Assembly (NCBI RefSeq): GCF_003054045.1
Contig: NZ_QBKH01000002.1
Span: 372,001-436,000, forward strand
DNA: 64,000 nt
Source of the DNA: Sphingobacterium faecium
GTDB taxonomy: Bacteria > Bacteroidota > Bacteroidia > Sphingobacteriales > Sphingobacteriaceae
Reading direction: 5' to 3'
Position numbers and translations under genes: made by a program. A model generated the notes under the pieces. The model saw nothing but the letters and a program-made list of their open reading frames with translations, was not told the origin of the DNA and did not search any database. This document shows positions 35,460 through 45,340 of the stretch, piece after piece; positions within the stretch are counted from its first letter, which is position 1, and every line of letters begins with the position of its first letter.

Positions 35460-36753
35460 AAATAAAGTCGTCCTGTTTTGGTTTAGAAGGGATCTGCGCT
35501 TAGAAGATAACAGAGGTCTTCAAATGGCCTTAGCTTCAGGGTACCCCGTATTGCCGATCTTTATTTTCGATAGCGATATTTTGTCCCGATTAGAAAATCG
35601 CTATGATAGGCGTGTGGATTATATACATCAAGCATTGCATGCTATGAGTAAGACTTTGCAAATGTACGGATCGACTATTCAGACCTATTCAGGGGTGCCA
35701 CTGGATACCATTAAAATGATCTGCCAACAGTATGATGTGCAGGGGCTGTATTGCAATCATGATTATGAACCGCAGGCTATTAAAAGAGATCATGCTGTCC
35801 AGCAAGATCTGCAAGAAATCGGAATTCCTTTCTATTCAAGCAAAGATCAGGTCATATTTGAAAAATCGGAAATAGTTAAAGCAGATGGAAGTCCATATAC
35901 CGTATATACGCCTTATGCTAAAAAGTGGAAGAGTCTATTGCAAGTGGAACACTACAGTCAGGGGACTGTCTCACTAGAGAATATTCACAAAACAGCGTTT
36001 CAGCCGATCATGAGTCTCGAAACATTAGGCTTTCAAAAGACAGATCTCGTATTTGAACAACCTCAATTAGCCATATCCATCATAAAAAACTATGGAGAAA
36101 AACGTGATTTCCCAGCACTGGATCATACCACTCGACTAGGTATTGCTTTACGATTTGGAACGATATCAGTCCGAAAATGTGTGAATTTTGCGTTGAAAAA
36201 TAATGAAACTTGGCTATCTGAATTGATTTGGCGTGAGTTTTTTATGCAGATCCTCTATCACTATCCTCATGTTGTGACTGCAAGTTTCAAATCGAAATAC
36301 GATTCCATCGAATGGCGAAATAATGAGGTCGAATTTGAACGGTGGTGTTCCGGGAAAACGGGATATCCGATTGTTGATGCGGGGATGAGGCAGCTCAATG
36401 AGACCGGTTTTATGCACAATCGGGTACGGATGATCACCGCCAGTTTCCTATGTAAACACCTCCTCATCGATTGGCGATGGGGTGAAGCTTATTTTGCGCA
36501 GAAATTACTAGATTATGATCTTGCTGCAAATAATGGCAATTGGCAGTGGGTGGCAGGCTCAGGTTGTGATGCTGCGCCATATTTTCGTATTTTCAACCCG
36601 ACAGCACAAACGTTAAAGTTTGATGAAGATCTCGTGTATGTTAAAACGTGGAACCCAGATTATGCAAAGCTTTTAGAAGCTCCTATTGTAGGGCATGAAT
36701 TTGCTCGAGCAAGAGCGCTCAAAGCATACCAATCGGCATTGCAAGATAAATAG
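35452..36753 (+). CDS. phrB: Deoxyribodipyrimidine photolyase / cryptochrome family
   Basis: A 433-residue flavoprotein. The N-terminal alpha/beta domain (FWFRRDLRLEDNRGL) binds the antenna cofactor. The C-terminal helical domain binds FAD, with LSELIWREFFMQILYHYPHV, WCSGKTGYPIVDAGMRQLNETGFMHNR, LIDWRWGEAYF and NNGNWQWVAGSGCDAAPYFRIFNP. These match class I CPD photolyases and related bacterial cryptochromes. Repair of UV-induced pyrimidine dimers is the most likely role. I start at the ATG 35452, with AGGAG 7 bp upstream as ribosome site, rather than the TTG at 35446. Placement inside a carotenoid operon suggests a joint light-protection unit. Confidence 0.94.
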   Translation: MNKNKVVLFWFRRDLRLEDNRGLQMALASGYPVLPIFIFDSDILSRLENRYDRRVDYIHQALHAMSKTLQMYGSTIQTYSGVPLDTIKMICQQYDVQGLYCNHDYEPQAIKRDHAVQQDLQEIGIPFYSSKDQVIFEKSEIVKADGSPYTVYTPYAKKWKSLLQVEHYSQGTVSLENIHKTAFQPIMSLETLGFQKTDLVFEQPQLAISIIKNYGEKRDFPALDHTTRLGIALRFGTISVRKCVNFALKNNETWLSELIWREFFMQILYHYPHVVTASFKSKYDSIEWRNNEVEFERWCSGKTGYPIVDAGMRQLNETGFMHNRVRMITASFLCKHLLIDWRWGEAYFAQKLLDYDLAANNGNWQWVAGSGCDAAPYFRIFNPTAQTLKFDEDLVYVKTWNPDYAKLLEAPIVGHEFARARALKAYQSALQDK

Positions 36754-36769
36754 TAAAATATAAAATTTT

Positions 36770-37291
36770 ATGGATAGAAATAAAGTGGTATTGGTTGACG
36801 AGCAAGATCATGCTCTGGGAGAGATGGATAAGATGGAAGCACATCAAAAAGGAATATTGCACCGGGCATTCTCGATCTTTATTTTCAATCATAAGGGGCA
36901 AATGCTGATTCATCAGCGTGCTCAGCATAAATACCATGGAGGTGGATTATGGACCAATGCATGCTGCTCTCATCCACAATGGGGAGAGGAGATTAAAGCG
37001 AGTGCATCCCAAAGGTTAGCGTATGAAATGGGATTAAAATGCGATATTGATCATCTTTTCTCTTTTACATACCATACTCCCGTTGAAAATAATTTGATTG
37101 AGCATGAATATGATTATGTATTTATGGGCTATACTGATGATCAGCCAGACTTTAATCCAGATGAAGTGCAAAATTATCAATGGATCGGTAAAACGGATCT
37201 GCTTAAACAAATAGCGGAAAAACCGGAGAAATTTACGTACTGGTTTCGCATGGCTGTCCCACAGATTATGGATCAGGTAGACACCTATTAA
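36770..37291 (+). CDS. idi: Isopentenyl-diphosphate delta-isomerase, type 1
   Basis: A 173-residue Nudix-fold enzyme that converts isopentenyl diphosphate to dimethylallyl diphosphate, feeding carotenoid synthesis. Catalytic motifs are present: LWTNACCSHPQWGEE with the active-site Cys, the metal-binding His residues (HQKGILHRAFSIF, HQRAQHKYHGGG), and ENNLIEHEYDYVF with the catalytic Glu. Length fits type 1 enzymes. It starts 16 bp after the photolyase and is the last gene of the operon. No clear terminator follows. Confidence 0.94.
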   Translation: MDRNKVVLVDEQDHALGEMDKMEAHQKGILHRAFSIFIFNHKGQMLIHQRAQHKYHGGGLWTNACCSHPQWGEEIKASASQRLAYEMGLKCDIDHLFSFTYHTPVENNLIEHEYDYVFMGYTDDQPDFNPDEVQNYQWIGKTDLLKQIAEKPEKFTYWFRMAVPQIMDQVDTY

Positions 37292-37903
37292 TAGAAACTA
37301 GCTACTGCCTGATCATCGCTGATGGATCAATCTTTTTCAGAAATGATTATCCCTGTTTTTATGGTATACGGATACCCTTTAAATAAACGACAAGAGGTGA
37401 TATCGTATCCCTTTGCGTTAAGAATTAGTTGTTGCGGTTACTGATTTTCTTCTAATGGATTTATATGCAAGATATATCTTTGCAGATCTTGCGTAAATAA
37501 GCATTTTATATAGGATTGGGATTCTCATTTATCCCTTTAATACTCCGCTTTTCGCTCCTACATGAGTGACTTTGCAGCGATCTTTAATACCCTTCATTTC
37601 TGGAATAACACAGCAGCTCTTTCTGGTTATGTGCCCTTGTTTTATTCAGATGCAAAAAACGTTGTGCACCCTCTTTTCATAAGACTTCCTGTATTTTTCT
37701 CTTCTTATTATGATGACTTATTTATTTGCTATTGACCGCTATAAGTCGATATTTTCAGTAGTCTAGACCTGATTGGCTACATCGTTTTCGTATGATGTGC
37801 AATCGTTTGCTTGAATAACGAAATAGGAGTCGTGATTTATTTTTGTTTAGAATTGCCATACTCTAACCAAGAGTTATACGAATAAAAACCTAATAATTAC
37901 GAT
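37292..37903. promoter_or_regulatory. 612-bp gap before the SusC gene
   Basis: I see no ORF with coding character. A TATTTTTG box at 37838-37845, 58 bp before the SusC start codon, fits TAnnTTTG, with TTG at 37811-37813 as an imperfect -33 partner. At 37758-37780 the sequence GTAGTCTA...GGCTAC repeats parts of the box at 5704-5719. The remainder is featureless. Confidence 0.45.
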
Positions 37904-40900
37904 ATGGTTAAAAACAATTACTCAAAGCAAAGGAGCTGGTCCAGATTATATGTTCAGCTTGCACTTTTAACGCCGCTTTCATGGAGTATACTGCCCAGTT
38001 TGGCAACCGCTCATCCCCTTTTTTCTGTGGAAAAAGGATATCCAGCAGGGGTATTACAACAACATTTTTCAGGAAAAGTAGTTGATGCAACTGGCAGGGG
38101 AGTGGGTGGAGTAACGGTCAAAGAGAAGGGTGCTCAAGGTTCTACGTCCACGGATATGAATGGAAAATATACCCTATCGATCAGCTCATCTAATCCGATT
38201 TTGATCTTCAGTTCGGTCGGATATATCAGTCAAGAAGTGGCGGCATCTTCGGCAGCAATAGTCACCTTGTTGCAGCAGGAAGATATGCTTGATGAGGTCG
38301 TAGTGGTCGGCTATGGTAGTCAAAAGAAAACCAACCTGACCAGCGCAGTTTCACAGATCGATGCCAAAGTGTTACAGAATCGACCTTCGCCCACCGTTGT
38401 TAATATGCTACAGGGAGCAGCTCCGGGCTTAGTGATCAGTCGAAATTCGGGTAGACCTGGAGCGCAAGGATTAAATATGGAAGTTCGTGGCGCTACTTCT
38501 GCCAATGGTGGTGTTGCTCCGCTAGTTGTGATTGACGGTGTGATCAGTTCGGAAGGTACGTTTATGGCTTTAAATCCCAATGATATTGAAAATATCAGTG
38601 TGCTAAAAGATGGTGGTGCAACAGCTATCTATGGGGCGCAGTCAGCGGGAGGGGTGATATTGGTGACCACAAAAAAAGGCCATAAAGGTCAATCACGGAT
38701 TTCATTGATGAGCAATATGGCTTGGCAAATGCCGGCCAATATCCCTAAAAGATTGTCCTTGATTGATGAAATGAATTATGTCAATACGGCACGCGCAAAT
38801 GCCGGTTTGGCTCCTGAGTATAATGAGGAGGATCTCAACTATGCTGTGAATGGTCCTACATTTGTGCTGGGATCGAATGGGCAATGGCGGACTTACAATC
38901 AGGAAAATCTCATTGACCAAGTTGTGAAGAAGTCTTACACGATGAACAACGCCAACCTGCAGTTTTCGGGCGGTAGTGAAAATATAACGTACATGGCTTC
39001 ATTGGGCAATATGAGTCAAGCGGGTATGTTTAAGGTCGGTGAAGATCATTTTACACGTTGGAATGCAAGAGCCAATATTTCGGCTAAAGTCAATGAATAT
39101 ATCAAATTAGATATCGGGAGTGCTTATATCAATCAAGCTACTGATAATCCACAGGATGGGGGCTATGGACTAGATGGGGGCGGAAATGGTATTTTACGTC
39201 AATTTTTCTCTTCCAGAATGCGTTTTCCGCTTTTCAATGAAGATGGAACCTATTACCGAAGTGGTACTTCATCAGCATTTGGTTATGCGCTATTGAAAGA
39301 TGGAGGATTTAACCGTGACCGTAGTAGTACCTACTTCAATAATGCAACGGCAACCATACACAAGTTGGTGAAAGGTCTGGAGGTTAAATTGATGTATAGC
39401 CGTGAAGATATAACAAAACAAAATCGCAATTTCAGACGAACAGTAACTTTCTATTCGGGGCCAACGGCTAATACCGCAAGTCAATTAAACAATCCGAATA
39501 ATTATGCGATCACGGATTATAAAACGTTGAGCCAGAATTATCAAGCTGTGGCAGATTATAACGTTAAAATTGTGGATGATCATAATTTCCATATCATGGG
39601 CGGGTATCAGCTCTATGCTTACGACTATCAAACCTTAAGTGCGTCGACAAAGAATTTGTATGTTAACGATAATCCGAGTTTGAACTTTACCTCAGATCCA
39701 CTCAATAAGTCCAATTCGCAGTCGGCGGCTACTGAAAAAATGCAATCCTACTTTGGTCGTTTCAATTACAATTATAAAGAAAAATACTTATTTGAAGCCA
39801 CTGTGCGAAGTGATGAAAGTTCACGATTGACTCCAGGTGAACGCGTCAAGATATTTCCTTCCTTTTCAGCTGGATGGAATATGTCTAAGGAAGCCTGGTT
39901 TGATGGTTTATCAACTGTCGTCAATGAGTTGAAACCACGCGTATCTTGGGGTAAAGTGGGCTCTAAAGTCGGCATAGGTTACTATGATTTTATTGCTCAG
40001 CTCTTGACTGGATCAAATGTACTGTTGGGCGATAGTAGACAAACTTATCTCAATCAGGGTATGATTCCGGCAACAAATCTATCTTGGGAAACGATAGAGA
40101 CACAAAATTTTGGTGTAGATTTTAGTTTCTTGAATAGAAAGTTGAAAGGTTCATTTGATTATTACAATAAGTATAACAATAATATGTTGGTGAGAGTGAG
40201 TTTGCCTGCAACTATTGGTATTGATGTTCCTAAATCAAATGTTGGAAAGATGAAAACCTGGGGATGGGAACTGAGTTTGGGTTATCAAGATAAGATCGGT
40301 GATGATTTTACTTTTGGGGCATCATTTAACCTGGCTGACAACCAAAATAAATTGGTTAAATATGGTGGTGCTGATAATATAGTTTATTCAGGCGTCAATA
40401 ATCTAGTAGAAGGCTATGCCCTGAATTCGATCTGGGCTTACAAGACCAATGGGTACTTTCAAACGGAAGAAGATTTAAAAAATGCACCCAGCTATGCCAA
40501 GTTGATCAATAAAGCGGGGGTACCTGGATTAGGGGATATTCGTTATGTAGATGTCGATGGAAATGGGGAGATCTCTCCGGGGAAAAACGTACTTGGTGAT
40601 ACAGGTGATTTACAATACTTAGGCGACATTAACCCTAGATATCAATATGGTTTCAATTTTAATTTTGGATATAAAAATATTGATTTCAGTATGTTTATTC
40701 AAGGGATAGGAAAACGTAAGTTTAAACCCAGTAATGAGCTGATCCAACCTCAGTTGTATTCCTATTATCTACCGATGAATTTTCATATGGACTATTGGAC
40801 TCCAGATAATCGCGATGCCGCTTATCCGAGACCTTACCTAGAAGGAACACAAAATTTTCAGAATTCGGACAAGTGGTTTATGAGTGGTGCTTATGCACGT

Positions 40901-41122
40901 TTGAAGAATATTCAGCTCGGTTATTCTTTGACTAAGGAAACCGTGAAAAAACTTCCATTCTCACGGGTGCGGATGTATGTTTCTGGAGAAGATTTATTGA
41001 CGATTTCCAAATTGGGAATCTATAAAGGTGTGATCGATCCTGAGATGAAACCTGAGGATGGTAAAGTTTCGCCATATCCGTTTGCGACATCTATTTCCTT
41101 CGGTTTAAATATTGATTTTTAA
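37904..41122 (+). CDS. SusC-family TonB-dependent outer-membrane transporter
   Basis: A 1072-residue outer-membrane protein. After a long signal sequence (cut near residue 35-50) it has a carboxypeptidase-regulatory-like domain (about 52-125, SGKVVDATGRGVGGVTVKEKG), the SusC linker DEVVVVGYGSQKKTNLTSAVSQI, a plug domain (about 140-250, GVILVTTKKG) and a 22-strand barrel to the terminal Phe. SusC proteins import oligosaccharides or other large nutrients with a SusD lid, driven by TonB. The partner gene follows after 13 bp. No glycosidase or local regulator is adjacent, so the substrate cannot be inferred. Confidence 0.95.
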   Translation: MVKNNYSKQRSWSRLYVQLALLTPLSWSILPSLATAHPLFSVEKGYPAGVLQQHFSGKVVDATGRGVGGVTVKEKGAQGSTSTDMNGKYTLSISSSNPILIFSSVGYISQEVAASSAAIVTLLQQEDMLDEVVVVGYGSQKKTNLTSAVSQIDAKVLQNRPSPTVVNMLQGAAPGLVISRNSGRPGAQGLNMEVRGATSANGGVAPLVVIDGVISSEGTFMALNPNDIENISVLKDGGATAIYGAQSAGGVILVTTKKGHKGQSRISLMSNMAWQMPANIPKRLSLIDEMNYVNTARANAGLAPEYNEEDLNYAVNGPTFVLGSNGQWRTYNQENLIDQVVKKSYTMNNANLQFSGGSENITYMASLGNMSQAGMFKVGEDHFTRWNARANISAKVNEYIKLDIGSAYINQATDNPQDGGYGLDGGGNGILRQFFSSRMRFPLFNEDGTYYRSGTSSAFGYALLKDGGFNRDRSSTYFNNATATIHKLVKGLEVKLMYSREDITKQNRNFRRTVTFYSGPTANTASQLNNPNNYAITDYKTLSQNYQAVADYNVKIVDDHNFHIMGGYQLYAYDYQTLSASTKNLYVNDNPSLNFTSDPLNKSNSQSAATEKMQSYFGRFNYNYKEKYLFEATVRSDESSRLTPGERVKIFPSFSAGWNMSKEAWFDGLSTVVNELKPRVSWGKVGSKVGIGYYDFIAQLLTGSNVLLGDSRQTYLNQGMIPATNLSWETIETQNFGVDFSFLNRKLKGSFDYYNKYNNNMLVRVSLPATIGIDVPKSNVGKMKTWGWELSLGYQDKIGDDFTFGASFNLADNQNKLVKYGGADNIVYSGVNNLVEGYALNSIWAYKTNGYFQTEEDLKNAPSYAKLINKAGVPGLGDIRYVDVDGNGEISPGKNVLGDTGDLQYLGDINPRYQYGFNFNFGYKNIDFSMFIQGIGKRKFKPSNELIQPQLYSYYLPMNFHMDYWTPDNRDAAYPRPYLEGTQNFQNSDKWFMSGAYARLKNIQLGYSLTKETVKKLPFSRVRMYVSGEDLLTISKLGIYKGVIDPEMKPEDGKVSPYPFATSISFGLNIDF

Positions 41123-41135
41123 TTAGACAGTGATC

Positions 41136-42869
41136 ATGAAAAAAAGAATTTTATATCTATTAGTAGCTTCGGTGTCGTTAGGCTCATTTGTTTCCTGCGA
41201 TATCCATGAAGTACCCGAAACTTCGATGAGTGACGCCAATTTTTGGAACACTGTTGCAGATGTGCGATTGGCAGCTAATTATTTTTACTCCACAGTACCG
41301 GGATTAACAACAGCTGATGTCACTGTCGATAATTGGTCGACAGATACATACCCCAATACCTCATCGAATACGATTAGTGATGGTTCTCGTATTGCTCCTG
41401 CAACAAGTGCCGATTATAGTTACTATGGAATTTTTCAGGCAAATAAGTTGATTGAAAAGTCCGAAGAGGTGATAAAACAAGGGGGCGATCTGACGCAAAT
41501 TAACTGGTATGTCGGTGAAGCACGTTTTTTTAGAGCCTGGTATTACTTTGAGATGTTCAAACGTTTTGGAGGTGTACCTCTGATCACAAAAACAATGGCT
41601 GTTGATGATCCCGATGTGTTTAAAGAGCGTGCCTCGAGGGAAGAACTGTTGCAGTTTATTTTAGACGATGTTGACTATGCGATATCCGTATTACGATCGG
41701 CAGATGAATTGAATACGGCAAAAGAGTATGGTCGTATTTCTAAAACCGCGGCTTTGGCATTTAAGTCAAGAATCGCATTATTTGAAGGAACGCGAGAAAA
41801 GTTTCACCAATATGGTGATTACAAGAAACATCTGACTATCGCTAAAGAAGCTGCTGAAGCGGTGATCAGTTCCGGAGCACATGGGCTGTTTAGTATTTCT
41901 ACAACAGGAAGCCAGGGGGAGATCAACAACAATGCGTACTATAATTTATTCCAAGAAGCGGGAGAAGGTCGTGCAAATAAGGAAAATATAATGGTGAAGC
42001 TTTATGGAGTCAATCGGGAAAATAGTATTATTTCTACTCCTGTACAACGCTATTATGAGGGTAACTCCGTGGTACCTACTCAAAATTTTGTAGACAACTA
42101 CCTAATGGCTGATGGATTGCCTATTCAGAAATCACCTTTATATCAGAAACCCGATAAGTCCATGACTCATGCACAGTATTTCAATAAGAAAGATCCGCGG
42201 ATGAGTTTTAGTATTTTTAAAAGAGGGGATGAATTTATCTCCAGTAGTAATTACACGATTCCAAACCCCAGTTATCAAAGAAGTGGTTATGGGATTCGGA
42301 AATATGCTAAAAAAGATTTTTGGACCTTGCAAGCTTCTTATATCGACCGTCCCGTGATTCGTTATGCTGAGGTACTGCTGAATTATGCGGAAGCTGTCTA
42401 TGAATTGGATGAGCATATTAGTGATGCGGTGTTGGATCAAACAATCAACGCATTGAGAGGCCGATTGCCTCAAGTGAATGTGGGGACTGATGCTGCGCCT
42501 CAATATGTCGCCATGTCAAAATTGAGCAATGCTTTTGTCAACAGTAATGGTCTTAATATGCGCGAAGAAATTCGTCGTGAACGAAAAGTAGAGCTGGCTT
42601 TTGAAGGTCATGGATATTGGGATCTCATCCGTTGGAAAACAGCAGAAGTAGAATTGCCAAAAACATTATTGGGGAGTTATTTATTTACGGAATATTTAAC
42701 ATCTACAGGTGACAAATGGTCTGACAAAACGGTTGTCAATGATCAGAACTATATTGTCCTACAGCCAGCATCTTTACGAAAGTTTGATGTAGAGCGAGAC
42801 TATCTATGGCCGTTGCCCACATCAGAAATTGCCAAAAATCCAAAATTGGTTCAAAATCCGAAGTGGTAA
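41136..42869 (+). CDS. SusD/RagB-family nutrient-binding lipoprotein
   Basis: A 577-residue outer-membrane lipoprotein (lipobox SFVSC at about residue 20). The SusD fold is shown by the early FFRAWYYFEMFKRFGGVPLI, the TPR-like helices and the C-terminal RRERKVELAFEGHGYWDLIRWK and YLWPLPTSEI motifs. It forms the lid of the SusC channel. I use the ATG at 41136; the GTG at 41130 is also in frame. A strong terminator follows at 42877-42915. Confidence 0.95.
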   Translation: MKKRILYLLVASVSLGSFVSCDIHEVPETSMSDANFWNTVADVRLAANYFYSTVPGLTTADVTVDNWSTDTYPNTSSNTISDGSRIAPATSADYSYYGIFQANKLIEKSEEVIKQGGDLTQINWYVGEARFFRAWYYFEMFKRFGGVPLITKTMAVDDPDVFKERASREELLQFILDDVDYAISVLRSADELNTAKEYGRISKTAALAFKSRIALFEGTREKFHQYGDYKKHLTIAKEAAEAVISSGAHGLFSISTTGSQGEINNNAYYNLFQEAGEGRANKENIMVKLYGVNRENSIISTPVQRYYEGNSVVPTQNFVDNYLMADGLPIQKSPLYQKPDKSMTHAQYFNKKDPRMSFSIFKRGDEFISSSNYTIPNPSYQRSGYGIRKYAKKDFWTLQASYIDRPVIRYAEVLLNYAEAVYELDEHISDAVLDQTINALRGRLPQVNVGTDAAPQYVAMSKLSNAFVNSNGLNMREEIRRERKVELAFEGHGYWDLIRWKTAEVELPKTLLGSYLFTEYLTSTGDKWSDKTVVNDQNYIVLQPASLRKFDVERDYLWPLPTSEIAKNPKLVQNPKW

Positions 42870-42876
42870 ATATTTA

Positions 42877-42915
42877 CAACATATCTCGAGATTGACCTCG
42901 AGATATGTTGTTTTT
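42877..42915. terminator. Terminator between SusD and GDP-mannose dehydratase genes
   Basis: A perfect 14-bp stem (42877-42890 with 42897-42910) with a 6-nt loop is followed by TTTTT. It lies between the rightward susD-like gene and the leftward gmd gene and can serve the former. Confidence 0.85.
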
Positions 42916-42935
42916 AATTGTAAATATAAGTGGAT

Positions 42936-44012
42936 CTAGTGCAAACTATTTTTTTTCACTAAGGCAATATCGCATTGCATCATTTCATTTATCAATTTTG
43001 CGAGGTCATATTTAGGTTTCCATCCCAATTGAGTATTTGACTTTGTTGGATCACCTACCAAAAGATCAACTTCAGTAGGTCTATAATATTGTGGATCTAC
43101 TTTTACAACGATCTTTCCAATTTCCAACTGATATTCTGGATGATGACAAGCTCTGACTTTGGCAACTTCTGAAGACTCATTTCCTTCGAAAGCTAATTCA
43201 ATCCCTACTTCGGCAAATGCCAATCTTACAAACTCTCGAACATAAGTAGTAACTCCTGTTGCTATAACAAAATCTTCAGCGACATCCTGTTGTAACATAA
43301 GCCACATAGCCTCAACATAATCTTTTGCATGACCCCAATCGCGCTGTGCATTAAGATTCCCTAGATATAGGCATTCTTGTTTACCAAGGGCGATAGCGGC
43401 AGTGGCCATCGTGATTTTGCGAGTAACAAAAGTTTCGCCTCTACGTGGTGATTCATGGTTGAATAAAATACCGTTACAGGCGTACATCTGATAGGCTTCA
43501 CGGTAATTTTTAGTGATCCAGAACCCATATATTTTTGCAACTCCGTAAGGTGATCGTGGATAAAAAGGGGTAGTTTCTTTTTGAGGTACTTCTTGCACTA
43601 GACCGTAAAGTTCAGATGTGGAAGCTTGATAAATACGTGTCTTCTTTTCTAATCCTAAAATACGAACTGCTTCTAAAATGCGTAATGTACCAATTCCATC
43701 AACATTAGCTACGTATTCGGGTGAATCAAAAGATACTTTCACGTGTGACATAGCTCCTAAATTATAAATTTCATCCGGCTGTACTTCTTGGATGATGCGA
43801 ATGATATTGGTTGAATCAGTTAAATCACCATAGTGCAATTTAAAGTTGACATGGCTTTCATGTTGATCCATATAAATATGGTCAATACGTTGTGTATTGA
43901 AAGAGGAAGCTCTACGTTTGATGCCATGTACCATATAGCCTTTTTCTAACAATAATTCTGCTAAATAAGAACCATCTTGTCCTGTAACACCCGTGATTAA
44001 TGCAATTTTCAT
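42936..44012 (-). CDS. gmd: GDP-mannose 4,6-dehydratase
   Basis: A 358-residue short-chain dehydrogenase that makes GDP-4-keto-6-deoxy-mannose from GDP-mannose. The NADP-binding motif is [16 protein letters not shown]. The active site shows the Ser/Thr of ASTSELYG and the Y-x-x-x-K of [18 protein letters not shown] and [15 protein letters not shown] are typical Gmd segments. Length fits the family. It is downstream of, and 30 bp from, the GDP-fucose synthase gene in one leftward operon, giving a full path from GDP-mannose to GDP-L-fucose for a surface polysaccharide. Confidence 0.96.
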   Translation of the reverse strand: MKIALITGVTGQDGSYLAELLLEKGYMVHGIKRRASSFNTQRIDHIYMDQHESHVNFKLHYGDLTDSTNIIRIIQEVQPDEIYNLGAMSHVKVSFDSPEYVANVDGIGTLRILEAVRILGLEKKTRIYQASTSELYGLVQEVPQKETTPFYPRSPYGVAKIYGFWITKNYREAYQMYACNGILFNHESPRRGETFVTRKITMATAAIALGKQECLYLGNLNAQRDWGHAKDYVEAMWLMLQQDVAEDFVIATGVTTYVREFVRLAFAEVGIELAFEGNESSEVAKVRACHHPEYQLEIGKIVVKVDPQYYRPTEVDLLVGDPTKSNTQLGWKPKYDLAKLINEMMQCDIALVKKNSLH

Positions 44013-44042
44013 TTTATGCTTAATTTAAGTAGTATTTAATAC

Positions 44043-44990
44043 TTATAATTTAACTTCTTTGTAATTGTTTTGATTTTTGAGAAACCATTGATATGTAATC
44101 TCAATACCTTCTTTCAATTCAATCTGGTGCCTCCAACCCAATGCATGCATTTTACTCACATCCATTAATTTACGAGGAGTCCCGTCTGGTTTACTACTAT
44201 CCCAAATAATATCTCCTTGGTGCCCAACTATTGATTGAATAAGGTGTGCTAAGTCTTTGATACTTAGATCCACTCCTGTGCCAATATTATATAGATAATC
44301 AGGTAATTTGTTTTCTAATGCAAAGACTACAGCTTTTGCTAAATCATCTACAAATAAAAATTCACGCATTGGATTACCAGATCCCCATAAAGTTACTTTA
44401 GTATTCCCTTTAATTTTTGCCTCATGAAATTTACGTATCATCGCTGGTAATACATGAGAACTGGTTAAATCGAAATTGTCATGTGTACCATACAAATTGG
44501 TCGGCATTAGGCTGACGTAATCTTTCCCAAACTGGTTACGTATCGCTTGACAAGCTTTTACACCAGTAATCTTAGCTAATGCGTACCATTCATTGGTTGG
44601 TTCTAAGCTGTCAGTCAATAGACTAGATTCTTTTAAGGGCTGATCTGCAAATTTGGGATATATACAAGAAGATCCTAAAAAAATAAATTTTTCTACTTTG
44701 TTTTCTAGTGATTCGTGAATGAGGTTATTCTGAATCTGCATGTTGTCCATTAAAAATTGATATGGATAATTATTATTGGCCATTATACCTCCGACCTTTG
44801 CAGCAGCATCAATAACAATTGCAGGTTTTTCTTGTCTAAAAAACTCTTTTACCTGTGATTGATCCCGTAAATCTAATTCGCTGGAGCTGCGGAATATAAA
44901 ATTATGATAACCTAAGTCTTCTAATTTTCGTTTTATAGCTGAACCTACCATACCCAGGTGTCCTGCTATATATATTTTTTTTTCTTTCAT
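44043..44990 (-). CDS. fcl: GDP-L-fucose synthase
   Basis: A 315-residue epimerase-reductase that turns GDP-4-keto-6-deoxy-mannose into GDP-L-fucose. The nucleotide motif is IAGHLGMVGSAIKRKL. The catalytic residues are in LGSSCIYPKFADQPLKES, with the Y-x-x-x-K in YALAKITGVKACQ. PTNLYGTHDNFDLTSSHVLPAMIRKFHEA is a family signature. It is the first gene of the fcl-gmd pair. I do not see a clear promoter in the 350 bp upstream. Confidence 0.96.
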   Translation of the reverse strand: MKEKKIYIAGHLGMVGSAIKRKLEDLGYHNFIFRSSSELDLRDQSQVKEFFRQEKPAIVIDAAAKVGGIMANNNYPYQFLMDNMQIQNNLIHESLENKVEKFIFLGSSCIYPKFADQPLKESSLLTDSLEPTNEWYALAKITGVKACQAIRNQFGKDYVSLMPTNLYGTHDNFDLTSSHVLPAMIRKFHEAKIKGNTKVTLWGSGNPMREFLFVDDLAKAVVFALENKLPDYLYNIGTGVDLSIKDLAHLIQSIVGHQGDIIWDSSKPDGTPRKLMDVSKMHALGWRHQIELKEGIEITYQWFLKNQNNYKEVKL

Positions 44991-45340
44991 GCTTATTCTT
45001 ATTGCTTAAAGCATATTTATAAATCTTTATTTTTATCTAGCATATATAGATCAATCTAATGCGGAAGCTTTTTCTTCATATTCATACTAATAAATGCCTA
45101 AGTAATCTGATCAGAATACTTGGGCAAAGTACGAAAGAATATTTGGAATAATTACAGAAATGATAGTATTATACCAAACTGTTTTTTCTGCAGATGTCAA
45201 TTTAACATATTTGCACAGCAATGGATATAATCTTAAATTTTCTGTCGAATATTGATGGATTTTTAATGATAAAAAAATAGCCCATGTAATTTAGTTACGG
45301 GCTATTTTTATTTTTTTAGAGATCATGCTGCAGAATATGA
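44991..45340. other. Gap between the CapD-like and fcl genes
   Basis: This 350-bp stretch holds the terminator at 45273-45317 and, further left, the presumed fcl promoter region. No ORF of note and no exact TAnnTTTG were found. Confidence 0.45.
45273..45317. terminator. Bidirectional terminator after the second dehydratase gene
   Basis: An 11-bp stem (45273-45283 with 45299-45309) with an inner 4-bp stem in the loop is flanked by an A-run on one side and a T-run on the other. It lies 24 bp beyond the stop of the leftward dehydratase gene. Confidence 0.8.

Noticed and set aside
42138-42503. 121-codon antisense ORF inside the first SusD gene
   Set aside because: Opposite a canonical SusD C-terminal region; a shadow frame.
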